Shown: piece by piece, positions 25,780-34,242 of the stretch
Numbering within the stretch: the first letter of the stretch is position 1
How the letters are laid out: every line of letters starts with the position of its first letter
NCBI GenBank assembly: GCA_900769355.1
Contig: CAAGGG010000057.1
Span: 17,739-81,738, forward strand
Direction: 5' to 3'
Source of the DNA: Candidatus Gastranaerophilales bacterium
GTDB taxonomy: Bacteria; Cyanobacteriota; Vampirovibrionia; Gastranaerophilales; Gastranaerophilaceae
DNA: 64,000 nt
Program-made: the position numbers and the translations under genes
Notes under the pieces: generated by a model
Database searches by the model: none
What the model was told of the DNA's origin: nothing
Seen by the model: only the letters and a program-made list of their open reading frames with translations

Positions 25780-25785
25780 ATTATA
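25780..25785 (-). promoter_or_regulatory. -10 box of the TPR gene, leaderless start predicted
   Basis: TATAAT on the minus strand (25785-25780), 6 nt from the ATG at 25773; a weak -35 (TGTAAA) lies 17 nt further upstream at 25808-25803. Confidence 0.6.
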
Positions 25786-25886
25786 TCTCAAAAAAACAAT
25801 ACTTTACAGAATTTTAAAACATGTGGTATAATTGAATATCAACGCCTTTAAAATTTCATCAAATTTTGTTCGAAAGGGACAAAATT

Positions 25887-26591
25887 ATGGGAAAAAGAAC
25901 AAAAAAATATCCTGCATATTCTTCAGGAACTGTGAATATCAATGGCTCAACTAAGTCATCTACATACAAAAATAAGAACAATGTAATTTCAAGTTACAAC
26001 ATGTCTGATGATGAAAAACGAGCTTATGAGTATGCACAAAAAGCCTTTGCTGACGCGCTTCCGTCGGTAAATACGTTTGACAGTGCAACTCAACAAAATA
26101 TTCAAAACCAACTTAATGCTTACACTCTTGATGGGCAAAAAATGATTAATAACCTTTATAACCCGATGCTAAAAGAGTTAAAAACCGACGTTGCTTCTCG
26201 TTTTGGGAACCTTGACAATTCGGTATTTATGGATAATTTGAATTCAATTGAGTCCAATCGTGCCGATGCGATTAACAATCTTGCGCAAGACGTACTGGCA
26301 AAACGCAATGAACTTGTGAATGATGAGCTTTCGCAACGTTACAATTATTTGAATTTTTTACAAGATATTCAAAATCAAACAAATTCTAATATTTTGAATT
26401 TCTTAAATGGCTCACAATCGAACAGTTCTTCCGGAAACACATATAATGCACAGGCATACACCGCAAATCGTACAAATTCTTCAAACACTTTCAACAATTA
26501 CGCAAATCTGGCTTCAGGTATTATGAGCACAATGGGACCTTATGGAATGGCTGCCTCTGCGGCTTTGCAAATTGCGAAAAAATATGTGTAG
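25887..26591 (+). CDS. Asn/Ser-rich protein of unknown function
   Basis: 234 residues, not recognised. It starts with a basic tail (MGKRTKKYPAYSSG), a Ser/Asn-rich linker, then helices rich in Gln/Asn (SVNTFDSATQQNIQNQLNAY, NLAQDVLAKRNELVNDEL), and ends in a Gly/Ala hydrophobic segment (LASGIMSTMGPYGMAASAA). The composition recalls small phage structural or internal virion proteins, but no other phage gene is near. ATG at 25887 follows GAAAGGGAC; a TATAAT box lies at about 25829-25834. Confidence 0.6.
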   Translation: MGKRTKKYPAYSSGTVNINGSTKSSTYKNKNNVISSYNMSDDEKRAYEYAQKAFADALPSVNTFDSATQQNIQNQLNAYTLDGQKMINNLYNPMLKELKTDVASRFGNLDNSVFMDNLNSIESNRADAINNLAQDVLAKRNELVNDELSQRYNYLNFLQDIQNQTNSNILNFLNGSQSNSSSGNTYNAQAYTANRTNSSNTFNNYANLASGIMSTMGPYGMAASAALQIAKKYV

Positions 26592-26868
26592 ACTAAGCAT
26601 TTAGATGCAGAGATGCCAAGGCTGTATCAAAAGCAGCTAGGCAGCTAGGTAGCGAAGCAGCTAAGCGAAAATTAAATTACTAGGTTTCTAAGGTACTAAG
26701 TTCGTTTCAAAAATAAAGGACGATAAGACGATAGGTTCGTATCGGGGAAAAGTTGCTATTCAGAATCTCTTATTAATTTATAACAGACTCCGGATCGTAG
26801 TCCGGAGTGACAGTTTCGCTTAGCTACTTCGCTTCCTAGCTGCTTAGCTGATTATCGCAGAGCTTTTC
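26592..26868. repeat. Composite intergenic repeat array (A type)
   Basis: Contains ATTTAGATGCAGAGATGCCA, AGCAGCTAGGCAGCTAGG, GGACGATAAGACGATAGG, a partial TATTCAGAATCTC arm, ACTCCGGATCGTAGTCCGGA (26787-26808) and GCTTAGCTACTTCGCTTCC. It lacks the left GTCATTCTGAAAGC arm, so the copy is rearranged. No gene. Confidence 0.8.
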
Positions 26869-27378
26869 CTAGCCAATTACAGGAGCAACAAAAGTTCTTG
26901 TTGCTAGATCTTTATCCAACATTAACAATGCCTTTTTATCATCACCGATTAATCTCAATGTTGCCAAAACATTGCCAACGTTATCCTCTTCTTCTACTTG
27001 TTCTTTTAAATACCAGTTTAAGAAAGACATTGCAGCACGGTCTTTTGTTTCTTCTGCTACGTCCATAAGCTTATTAATCAACGATGTAACAAGTTCTTCA
27101 TGAGTCAAAATATGTTCAAAAACTTCAAGTGGTGATGCCCATTCTGTTTCAGGCTTTTCGATTGCTTCCAATTCAACCTTGCCACCTCTTTGGTTTAAAT
27201 AGTCAAACATTCCCATTGCATGAGCATGTTCTTCTTGCACTTGAACAGTCAACCAGTTTACAAATCCTTTCAAATTCAACCTTTCAAAATATGCTTGCAT
27301 TGAAAGATACAAATATTCAGAGTACAATTCTCTGTTAATTTGGTAGTTAAAAGCTTTTTCCAATTTTTCATTAATCAT
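26869..27378 (-). CDS. ftn: Ferritin (non-haem, bacterial Ftn type)
   Basis: Iron storage protein of 169 residues, four-helix bundle. Ferroxidase ligands visible: Glu in NRELYSEYLYLSMQAY, EEHAHAMGMFDYL with Glu and His, and the later EEQVEEEDNV. The 24-residue N-terminal helix and the length match bacterial FtnA. ATG at 27378 is chosen because AAGGAG lies 7 nt upstream; the ATG at 27384 is too close to it. The gap to the divergent gene is 112 nt with no obvious Fur box. Confidence 0.93.
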   Translation of the reverse strand: MINEKLEKAFNYQINRELYSEYLYLSMQAYFERLNLKGFVNWLTVQVQEEHAHAMGMFDYLNQRGGKVELEAIEKPETEWASPLEVFEHILTHEELVTSLINKLMDVAEETKDRAAMSFLNWYLKEQVEEEDNVGNVLATLRLIGDDKKALLMLDKDLATRTFVAPVIG

Positions 27379-27490
27379 AACCATTCTCCTTAATTTTTAA
27401 TCATAATTTCTTCTTAATTTTATCACCAACAAAAATTTTATTACCACTCTGTATAATGAAAATTTTTAAAAATTTATTTATAACATATTT

Positions 27491-28810
27491 ATGAATTGCG
27501 TAAACAAATTATTGAATGCTCTCGGCGAAACTTGTGAACTCAAAAAGGACGATTTTAGTAAATACATTGCGTTTCATGGGATTGGAACTGCCTATAACAA
27601 GCGTTGGCTTGCCAATATTGTGCCTGCTGATTTGTTGAAACTTCCACTGAAAAAATCGGTGGAAATTATCGCAACTTTGTCAGAAAGTGGTATTTTTTAC
27701 GAAAAATTTCCTGATAAAATCGAAACCCCGAATTACGGCGATAATTGGGGAAGGCTTGCAAATTACATTGAAATAAATGATAGGGCAATTGCAACTATGG
27801 ACAATGGGTGCACCTGTAAAGGAATTCTGAGCTGTATAAAACTTTTACCCGCCATTCCGCCGTCTGCAAGAAGTTTTGCCAACTGCATAATTTTGTCACA
27901 GATCTGGCAAAATATTTACGGCGACGCTTATGAAAAAGGATTTTTTGAAGAAAATTCACTCTACGGAATTCACCTGAACACGAATTACAGCGACAATATT
28001 ATAGATTATTCTATTGCCAATAAAATTACACCTGCCAAGCAATTAAAGGCTTTCGTCGACCTTGCCCATTTTAGAGGGTTAAAAGTCGGCTTTCGACATG
28101 TAATTTCTGCTGACCAAATAAAAGTAGCAAAGCCTAATCAAAATGATGAAACTTTTAGTTGGCACGATTCGGAACACGTTGAAATTTATATAAAAGAATG
28201 CGTACAGTTAATGAAATTGGGCTTTGAATGTATGTTTATCGACTCTGCAAAACATATCGGCGGTTATGATATGGAGAATTACACAGGTGTTGGAGCATTA
28301 CCGGATTATGAGCAAATGCAGTACATTTTACACGAAATCCGCTCTCGTTCCGGCAAAACTGATATTAGTTTTGTTGGAGAAAAAAGTTCTGACGACTTTG
28401 AAAGATACTTAAATTTGGGACTAAATGCGGGAACCGATTACATTACAGGTGACAATTTTAATGCCGTCAAAAAACTGTCTGAAAAGCTTAAATACCAACG
28501 AGTTTATGCCCCAGGGGTAGAGGTTACAAACGATAATTATGAAGGCGGTTTGTCGTATGAACAAAAGCTAAATCGAGTGAACACAGCACTTTTTGCCTAC
28601 GAATTTGCAAGCGACAAATTGCCAAGTTTTATGCAAATGGACGACTTGTTTCCACTACGTCACGACACAACAACACACAGATTAATGATGACAAATCCAA
28701 CATATTCCACAGACGGCACAGCATCAAGCCATTATGAAAATCTTTTTGCCAAAGAAGATGGTCGTGCATATAACAAACGAATTGGAGAATTGTTTGCATA
28801 TTGCCTGTAA
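27491..28810 (+). CDS. GH13-like (alpha-amylase-fold) glycoside hydrolase, divergent
   Basis: 439 residues with a beta/alpha-barrel pattern. The segment FVDLAHFRGLKVGFRHVIS corresponds to region I, GFECMFIDSAKHIGG to region II (with the nucleophile Asp), and SFVGEKSSD to region III (with the acid Glu). A clean region IV (family NHD) was not found, so catalytic competence is uncertain. No signal peptide, so it is probably cytoplasmic and acts on stored glucan or maltodextrin. A TATAAC box ends 6 nt before the ATG, so this may be another leaderless gene. Confidence 0.5.
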   Translation: MNCVNKLLNALGETCELKKDDFSKYIAFHGIGTAYNKRWLANIVPADLLKLPLKKSVEIIATLSESGIFYEKFPDKIETPNYGDNWGRLANYIEINDRAIATMDNGCTCKGILSCIKLLPAIPPSARSFANCIILSQIWQNIYGDAYEKGFFEENSLYGIHLNTNYSDNIIDYSIANKITPAKQLKAFVDLAHFRGLKVGFRHVISADQIKVAKPNQNDETFSWHDSEHVEIYIKECVQLMKLGFECMFIDSAKHIGGYDMENYTGVGALPDYEQMQYILHEIRSRSGKTDISFVGEKSSDDFERYLNLGLNAGTDYITGDNFNAVKKLSEKLKYQRVYAPGVEVTNDNYEGGLSYEQKLNRVNTALFAYEFASDKLPSFMQMDDLFPLRHDTTTHRLMMTNPTYSTDGTASSHYENLFAKEDGRAYNKRIGELFAYCL

Positions 28811-28889
28811 AATAAATTTAATAATATTACAGCAATTTGTTTGTAAACTATGGTTGTTTTGGGTAATCCCAAATTTATCATTAACTAAC

Positions 28890-29120
28890 TTAATGGCTCA
28901 AACTAGAAATTTGTATAAGCGATTGAGGAAGAGGGCGGATTTTCGGTAGGGCGCCGTATGAGTGTTTTACTTGCAAAAATTCTAAAGCTTCATTTTCACT
29001 AAATCCATTTTCACGCAGACGTTTGTATCTTATTAAGATATTGTATCTGTAACAGGATTCTTCTGTTAAGTTCTGGGGAAGGTAAGATAAATTTAATGTC
29101 CATTCATTATATACTGTCAT
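28890..29120 (-). CDS. Small island protein A (76 aa), unknown
   Basis: Not recognised. It starts MTVYNEWTLNLSYLPQ at 29120 with AAAGGAA upstream and continues with NILIRYKRLRENGFSENEAL, a helix that could be a small regulator or nuclease-associated domain. The longer open frame to 29291 is upstream sequence. A truncated copy with a premature stop lies at 45061, at the edge of the other island, together with its 5' flank, so this gene marks related inserted DNA. Confidence 0.55.
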   Translation of the reverse strand: MTVYNEWTLNLSYLPQNLTEESCYRYNILIRYKRLRENGFSENEALEFLQVKHSYGALPKIRPLPQSLIQISSLSH

Positions 29121-29307
29121 ACTAGATTCCTTTTTTTTATTTAGTGTCCTAAAAAAAACAAGGTTTAGTCTAATATGTGTTTGAACTTGGACAGTGATAA
29201 AACCATTTATTATTTTATGAATTTTCGTAAAATTTTTTCTTAAAAATAATTGTTTTAGCGAAATATAGTATAACATGCATGTATTAATCAAGATTCAAGG
29301 AGCAATT

Positions 29308-30465
29308 ATGGCAAAGAAGAAAAAAGAAATTATTAGTATTGACAGAAAAAGGCGTCTTCAGGAAATTCAAGAAATTCATGAAAAAATACAATCAAAAGAA
29401 GATGTTTCTTCTTTTTCTCGGTTAAGTAAAGTTGCTTATATTCTTTGGCAATATCCAAATACTAGGAATAGTGATAGGACACATGCAATACAATATTATA
29501 AAATATTTTATCCTGAGTGCGTAAAAAATGAACAAATAACTTTTGAAAATCTATATATTCTACCTAAAATGTATGACTTGCAACGAGATAGAGCCACTAT
29601 ACAAAATACAGAACAGTTGTTTCCAGCTAAACAATCCACTCTAAAAAAGCGAATTGAAAAAGAATTAGAATATCGGACATTTTACTTAAATAATAATCCA
29701 AAACCATATACATATGCTGCAGATTACTACTTATTTTTGGATGAAAGTGGCAAAAATGATAAATACTTTGTTCTCGGCGGAGTACTAATCAATTCTCAAA
29801 AAGATAAAAAAGAATTTGAAGCGGATTTGTTAGAAATTAAGAATAATCTTGATGAAAAATACAAGTTGAAAAATTCGGAATTAAAACTAAGTAGTATTAC
29901 AACAAGAAATATTAATTACTACTTAGAATTTTTAGAAAAACTGAAAAAAGAATCAATCAATTTACTTTTTGTTTCTGTATTAATAGAAAATAGTGGTTTA
30001 GGACAAAAATCTAAGAAAAACAAATCTAAGGAGTTACTAAAACTTATACTTCAAGATTGTCTAAGTGTAATAACTGAATATATTTGTAGATCATCATATG
30101 CTAATATCACATCTCAATTGAATGTAACTTTAGATAATGACGGTGCAGGTTTAGATATTCTAGAGAAAGAAATAATAAAAAAAGAAATGCAAGAAACTAT
30201 TGATAGAGAATATCGTTATTTTTCTATAATTGATAATATGTCATGGGAAAATTCTGAATCAAATATATTGGTACAATTAGCAGATTTATATGTTGGCTCA
30301 ATAAATAATATTTTTTCAAATCTCCAAATCAATTCAGAAAATGCTAAGGTAAAAAGACAATTTGCACAGCAATTTTTAGAGTTTGTTGGAATTGATAATA
30401 TTTCTTGTGTGTACAATAAAAACAAAAATATTGAATTTATAAACAAGTGTATTCAAAAAAAGTAA
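29308..30465 (+). CDS. DUF3800 domain protein
   Basis: 385 residues. The N-terminal 140 residues are charged and helical (RKRRLQEIQEIHEKIQS); the DUF3800 domain starts at YYLFLDESGKNDKYFVLGG, with a second acidic residue set in TLDNDGAGLDILEKE and NILVQLADLYVGSINN. DUF3800 is an RNase H-fold family common in phage defence islands and prophages; its activity is not firmly known. ATG at 29308 has AAGGAG at the right distance. It is the sole cargo gene between element scars. Confidence 0.75.
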   Translation: MAKKKKEIISIDRKRRLQEIQEIHEKIQSKEDVSSFSRLSKVAYILWQYPNTRNSDRTHAIQYYKIFYPECVKNEQITFENLYILPKMYDLQRDRATIQNTEQLFPAKQSTLKKRIEKELEYRTFYLNNNPKPYTYAADYYLFLDESGKNDKYFVLGGVLINSQKDKKEFEADLLEIKNNLDEKYKLKNSELKLSSITTRNINYYLEFLEKLKKESINLLFVSVLIENSGLGQKSKKNKSKELLKLILQDCLSVITEYICRSSYANITSQLNVTLDNDGAGLDILEKEIIKKEMQETIDREYRYFSIIDNMSWENSESNILVQLADLYVGSINNIFSNLQINSENAKVKRQFAQQFLEFVGIDNISCVYNKNKNIEFINKCIQKK

Positions 30466-30477
30466 AAAATTGGCCCA

Positions 30478-30657
30478 AGAATACAGTTTTCTCAAGCAAA
30501 TTTTTGTTCGTAGATTTTAAAAAATGCGTAATTTCAACATGCCTGAAATCTAACCAGTTAAGCAATTTTGAGAGTTTGGCGTGTTAAGCCGTATGTGAAG
30601 TTCCACCATTTAAAACAACTAGAACAATTAAAATCAGAGCCGAAAGGCTCTTTTTTA
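30478..30657. repeat. Scar repeat R-a (att-like region plus terminator)
   Basis: About 180 bp that recurs at 31750-31930 (R-b), inverted at 45138-45297 (R-c) and inverted and interrupted at 47458-47790 (R-d). Landmarks: CTCAAGCAAATTTTTGTTCG, AACATGCCTGAAAT, AGCCGTATGTGAAG, TTCCACCATTTAAAACAACT and the hairpin AGAGCCGAAAGGCTC with a T-run. Each copy follows a cargo gene. TTCCACCATTT resembles the 3' flank of tRNA-Ala. Confidence 0.8.
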
Positions 30658-30737
30658 ATGCTTTCGATACATTTATCTTTTGAAGAAATTATGGCAGACT
30701 TGAATTCAACGAACCCAACTTCCAATATCTCTTTTTT
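30558..30737 (-). pseudogene. C-terminal remnant of a serine recombinase, copy 1
   Basis: The minus strand reads KKEILEVGFVEFKSAIIS, then IESIKKEPFGSDFNCSSCFK, WWNF and a stop at 30558. The intact recombinase at 52 kb ends IAELGYDEFAKTL, LKGIKKEPTGSF, SSTCMKWWRLG. The similarity is along the whole stretch, so this is the 3' end of a second, deleted recombinase gene that ran into the att site. Confidence 0.65.
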
Positions 30738-30835
30738 AAGGCATAAATTACTGTCTGTTAATAAACTTTACAAAAATAGCAATTTTAATTAAATAATTTA
30801 CTTTATATAAACATAGGGGAAAATAGGATATTTGT

Positions 30836-31690
30836 ATGGGATTAAGCAAAATCGCATTGAATTTGGCAGAACGGACTGCCAGTTATGCTAAAATGTTAGG
30901 GAAATCAAGCATTTTAGAAACAAAACCTACAAAGTTGAGGTTTGGAAAATTAACACCATTTACAACTGACGTGGTTAAAGTTTCTAAAAATTTCGAATTA
31001 AGCCCTCAACTAACCGAAAGGTTACAATGCAAAGAAAATGGTTTTGCTCTATTTAATAATCAATGGCAGGAATTTTGGAAATTAAGAAAAATACCAACGA
31101 CCCATAAGCCAACATCATTTGTAAATAAAGGGGATTTAATTCATGGTACTTCGTATTCTTCTGAAACAGTTGAGTCTGTATTCAAAGATGGAATAGTGTC
31201 TGAAGAAATAAAATATGGCAGTAAACCTATTACAATTGAAGATGGTGAAACTTTTGGTTGTGCGGACTTTTTCACTGCTCCAGAAAAAACTTATATAAAA
31301 GACTATTTTGACTCTTTCGTGAATAGAAAATTTGGAGTTAGACCTGCTCCTGAAAGAAATTATCTACCAAGAACTCAAAAATTTGGTAAAAATCGAAAAA
31401 TTGCGTTTGTTATAGATACACAAAGTTTAGGCAAAGATAGTAAAATCTTGCTAAAAAATTCTGCAAATCCTAATTCTTTAAACACTAGTCCTATCAACGG
31501 CATTGTTGACCATTTTCCATTGCAATATGAGAATCTACAAGCAACATTGGTAGGAGTTCCCTCAAACTATATTTCCAAAGTAGTTGTTGGAAATGGTGTT
31601 TCTAATGTAGAAATAGAAAACATCAAACTATTGGCTAAAAAACATAACCTAAGCATTAGTATTTACGATACAAGTGGAAATATTTTGTAG
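30836..31690 (+). CDS. Possible ADP-ribosyltransferase-fold protein
   Basis: 284 residues. The central block LIHGTSYSSETVESVFKDGI matches the H-G-T strand-helix that opens PARP/KptA-type ADP-ribosyltransferases, and the C-terminal GVPSNYISKVVVG resembles their closing strand. A Glu/Tyr of the usual H-Y-E triad cannot be placed with confidence. No signal peptide. The N-terminus is basic and helical (MGLSKIALNLAERTASYAKM). It sits alone between scar repeats R-a and R-b. A toxin or effector role is inference. Confidence 0.45.
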   Translation: MGLSKIALNLAERTASYAKMLGKSSILETKPTKLRFGKLTPFTTDVVKVSKNFELSPQLTERLQCKENGFALFNNQWQEFWKLRKIPTTHKPTSFVNKGDLIHGTSYSSETVESVFKDGIVSEEIKYGSKPITIEDGETFGCADFFTAPEKTYIKDYFDSFVNRKFGVRPAPERNYLPRTQKFGKNRKIAFVIDTQSLGKDSKILLKNSANPNSLNTSPINGIVDHFPLQYENLQATLVGVPSNYISKVVVGNGVSNVEIENIKLLAKKHNLSISIYDTSGNIL

Positions 31691-31706
31691 AGATTAAGAC
31701 AAATCC

Positions 31707-31734
31707 TTTTGCAAATTCTATCCCTCAATCCGTC
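31707..31734 (+). pseudogene. 28-bp remnant of a MerR-type gene
   Basis: Exact 28-nt match (plus strand) to the coding strand of the MerR-type gene at 48906-48879. It stands between the ART-like gene and R-b, where an intact element would carry its MerR gene. Confidence 0.6.
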
Positions 31735-31749
31735 AAAAACAATTAACCA

Positions 31750-31930
31750 TATGTATACAGTTTTTTCTCAAGCAAATTTTTATTTGTGATTTTTGAAAAA
31801 TGCGTAATTTCAACATGCCTGAAACATAGTCAATTAAGCGATTTGGCGAGTTTGGAGTGTTAAACCGTATGTGAAGTTCCACCATTTAAAACAACTAGAA
31901 CAATAAAAATCAGAGCCTAAAGGCTCTTTT
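31750..31930. repeat. Scar repeat R-b
   Basis: Second copy of R, same orientation as R-a: CTCAAGCAAATTTTTATTTG, CATGCCTGAAACATAG, GTTAAACCGTATGTGAAG, TTCCACCATTTAAAACAACT, AGAGCCTAAAGGCTC with a T-run. On the minus strand it again reads KEPLGSDFYCSSCFKWWNF. Confidence 0.8.
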
Positions 31931-32040
31931 TAATGAATTTTTTTTCTTTTAAAAAATCGAATAATTACGTAATAAAACTCATTTTTATTTTTTTATGCCC
32001 AAATAACGTAATACTAAAAAGATTTATATTATTGTTTTTA

Positions 32041-32049
32041 TGCTATTAT
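32041..32049 (+). promoter_or_regulatory. Extended -10 promoter of the YaaC-like gene, leaderless start predicted
   Basis: TGCTATTAT at 32041-32049 ends 6 nt before the ATG at 32056; no ribosome binding site. Confidence 0.55.
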
Positions 32050-32055
32050 CGAGAC

Positions 32056-33225
32056 ATGAGTAATGATAATAATTATGAATATTATATAGCCGACAATATA
32101 AAAGAATTATTGCAAATTCGTATAAAACGCTTGCAAGATGAAGAAATCTGTAGAAGAGTTTTAAAAAATAAACCAAATGCGAATAAAATAAAAGAAGAAA
32201 TTATAGACAAAAAGGCTAAAGGTCTTTCATCAGCTATAAAGTCAAGTCTTGGTTTTTGGCAACAAGAAACGACTAGTCTAAACTCTTGGATATTATCTAG
32301 ATATTATGCACTATTACAAATCACAATTGCTGAACAAGTATCTGATTTAAATAATTCTAAAGATTTATCACAAATACAAAAAGCAACTGCTCATGGACAT
32401 GGATTAAATACTGTATTGATAAACGAAAATGACATTAGTACATTTTCAATATATTTAAGAACTACTGGGTATTTTAAAACTTATTTAGAACATCTCGGTT
32501 ACAAGAATACAAAATATTTATTAGAGATAAGCCCAAGTAAAATTATTGAAAAAATTGAAGAAAATAAAAATAATGTAATTTCGTTGTTTGATTTATTCAG
32601 AAGGTTACCAGAACTTGCAGAATACATAAAAGAATATATTGGTTTACCGCCTCTATCGTTTCATATTGGACATTCAATAAAAAATGATTTAATTGCAGAA
32701 CAAATTATAAATAAAGAAGTAGAAGAAGGTAAATTTCCAAGACCAATTTTTGAAGCTCGTGTCAAAGGAGAAACATATATTGATTTTTATACAACTGAAT
32801 ATGATGCTGAAACAATGCAAATGTTAATACCAGTTTTGAGTAATATTACCTTTGTTGAAGCGAAAGATAATTATGATAAGGATAAATATATTGGCCTTTT
32901 AAAACATGAATCTGAACATTGGCAAGATGAATTTCCAACTCATAAAAGTTCATACTGTGGTTCATCTTATATTGTACCTGTTTGGGAAGAAATAAATAAT
33001 ATTATCGCTATACATTTTCTTATATTGTACGGATTAAGTATTATTGTCCGCTATTATCCTAATTTGTGGTATGAAATTGAAAGAGGTAAATATTCTTATC
33101 TAACACCTTTATTAGAACATTACCTAATTATATTTGACAATACAGTTCCACAAATAATGTTAAGCAAGATTACAGGAAAAAGGATTCACACTACCACTCC
33201 TGATAGTATTTTTGCTCCAATGTAG
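32056..33225 (+). CDS. YaaC-like protein
   Basis: 389 residues. Features shared with YaaC-type proteins: SLNSWILSRYYALLQITIAE, QKATAHGHGL, TTGYFKTYLEHL, LFDLFRRLPELAEYI and a long helical C-terminus. YaaC-like proteins are of unknown function and recur in defence-type islands. ATG at 32056 is chosen over the open frame from 31933 because of the extended -10 box 6 nt upstream. It is followed after 86 nt by the partner gene at 33312 in the same orientation. Confidence 0.6.
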   Translation: MSNDNNYEYYIADNIKELLQIRIKRLQDEEICRRVLKNKPNANKIKEEIIDKKAKGLSSAIKSSLGFWQQETTSLNSWILSRYYALLQITIAEQVSDLNNSKDLSQIQKATAHGHGLNTVLINENDISTFSIYLRTTGYFKTYLEHLGYKNTKYLLEISPSKIIEKIEENKNNVISLFDLFRRLPELAEYIKEYIGLPPLSFHIGHSIKNDLIAEQIINKEVEEGKFPRPIFEARVKGETYIDFYTTEYDAETMQMLIPVLSNITFVEAKDNYDKDKYIGLLKHESEHWQDEFPTHKSSYCGSSYIVPVWEEINNIIAIHFLILYGLSIIVRYYPNLWYEIERGKYSYLTPLLEHYLIIFDNTVPQIMLSKITGKRIHTTTPDSIFAPM

Positions 33226-33311
33226 TATAAATAATATAATGCGATGTATATTTCCGTATATTTATTGTATTTTAGGTCGTTTTTTCGTATAACAGATAAA
33301 AAGGAATTGTT

Positions 33312-34125
33312 ATGAAAAAAAGAAAAGAAAGATTTTAAATATAACATAGTAGAGCCTAAAAAAAGGAAAAAAGCTTTAGAAAAACTTAAAATGATATTTG
33401 ATAGACCTGATAAAGCTTTAATAATACACTATTCTTGTGAAAGTTTTTATAAAGAAGATGTTTCTTCTCCTAGAATAACTGCAATTGCTGTAAGAAACTT
33501 AGAAAGCGCACAAACTCATTCTTTTACTATACATAAGGAAGCAGAAATTACTCATTTAAACCCAGAAGAAATTGATGAAAAATATGATGAACTTGAATTA
33601 AAAATGTTAAATAAATTTTTTGAGTTTGTGGCATCAAAAAGCGACTGCAAATGGATACATTGGAATATGCGAGATGGTAATTATGGTTTTCAGGCTATTG
33701 AACATAGGCATATAATATTGGGTGGACATCCGCAAACTATAAACGATGAAATGAAAATAGATTTGGCTAGAATGTTAATTGCAATGTATGGCATTGGATA
33801 TATTGGACATCCTAGATTGGAAAGTATTATTGCAAAAAATAAAATAACTGATAAAAATTTACTTAAGGGTTCAGATGAAGCTACAGCCTTTGACAATAAA
33901 GATTTTTTAGCACTACAGATGTCAACATTAAGAAAAGTCGACTGTATGTCAAATATTTTAGAAAGAATGAATTCTAACACCTTGAAAACTAATTCTACTT
34001 GGTGGCAAATTCATGGCGGAAGTATTTCAAAAATTATTGTAGGCATTCAGCAAAATTGGATATGGGTAGCCGTGACAATGATTGCCACTATTTTGGGGAT
34101 TATTAGATTTTTTGCAAGCAAATAA
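33312..34125 (+). CDS. Unknown protein with C-terminal membrane anchor; apparent frameshift in an A7 tract
   Basis: The well-placed ATG at 33312 (AAAAAGGAATTGTT before it) is followed by seven A residues; in that frame it stops after eight codons. One base fewer would give a basic leader (KKDFKYNIVEPKKRKKALE) joining the long frame that continues from 33391. The long frame encodes HYSCESFYKEDVSSP, ITAIAVRNLESAQTHSFTIH, KWIHWNMRDGNYGFQAIEH and a C-terminal transmembrane helix (IWVAVTMIATILGIIRFF). No family is recognised; the WIHWNMRDGNYG block hints at an RNase-H-like nuclease fold, which is weak inference. Internal start at 33391 lacks a ribosome binding site. Confidence 0.55.
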
Positions 34126-34242
34126 AATTGTATTGATTTTATTTAATTATTCAAATACTTTTTATAACAAATCTGTTTATTTTATTTTTATAACAACTGC
34201 GAACCCGCCTGCGAAGCAGTATGGGTTCGTCTGATACTTATA
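34126..34242. other. Short gap with hairpin next to ssrA
   Basis: The hairpin GAACCC...GGGTTC (about 34201-34229) lies just 3' of the tmRNA gene and may terminate it. Confidence 0.45.

Noticed and set aside
28890..29291. 133-residue version of small protein A
   Set aside because: Upstream 57 residues cover the promoter and the ribosome binding site that is shared with the truncated copy at 45 kb.
30568..30792. 74-residue plus-strand open frame
   Set aside because: It runs through the R-a terminator and antisense to the recombinase remnant, with no start signals.
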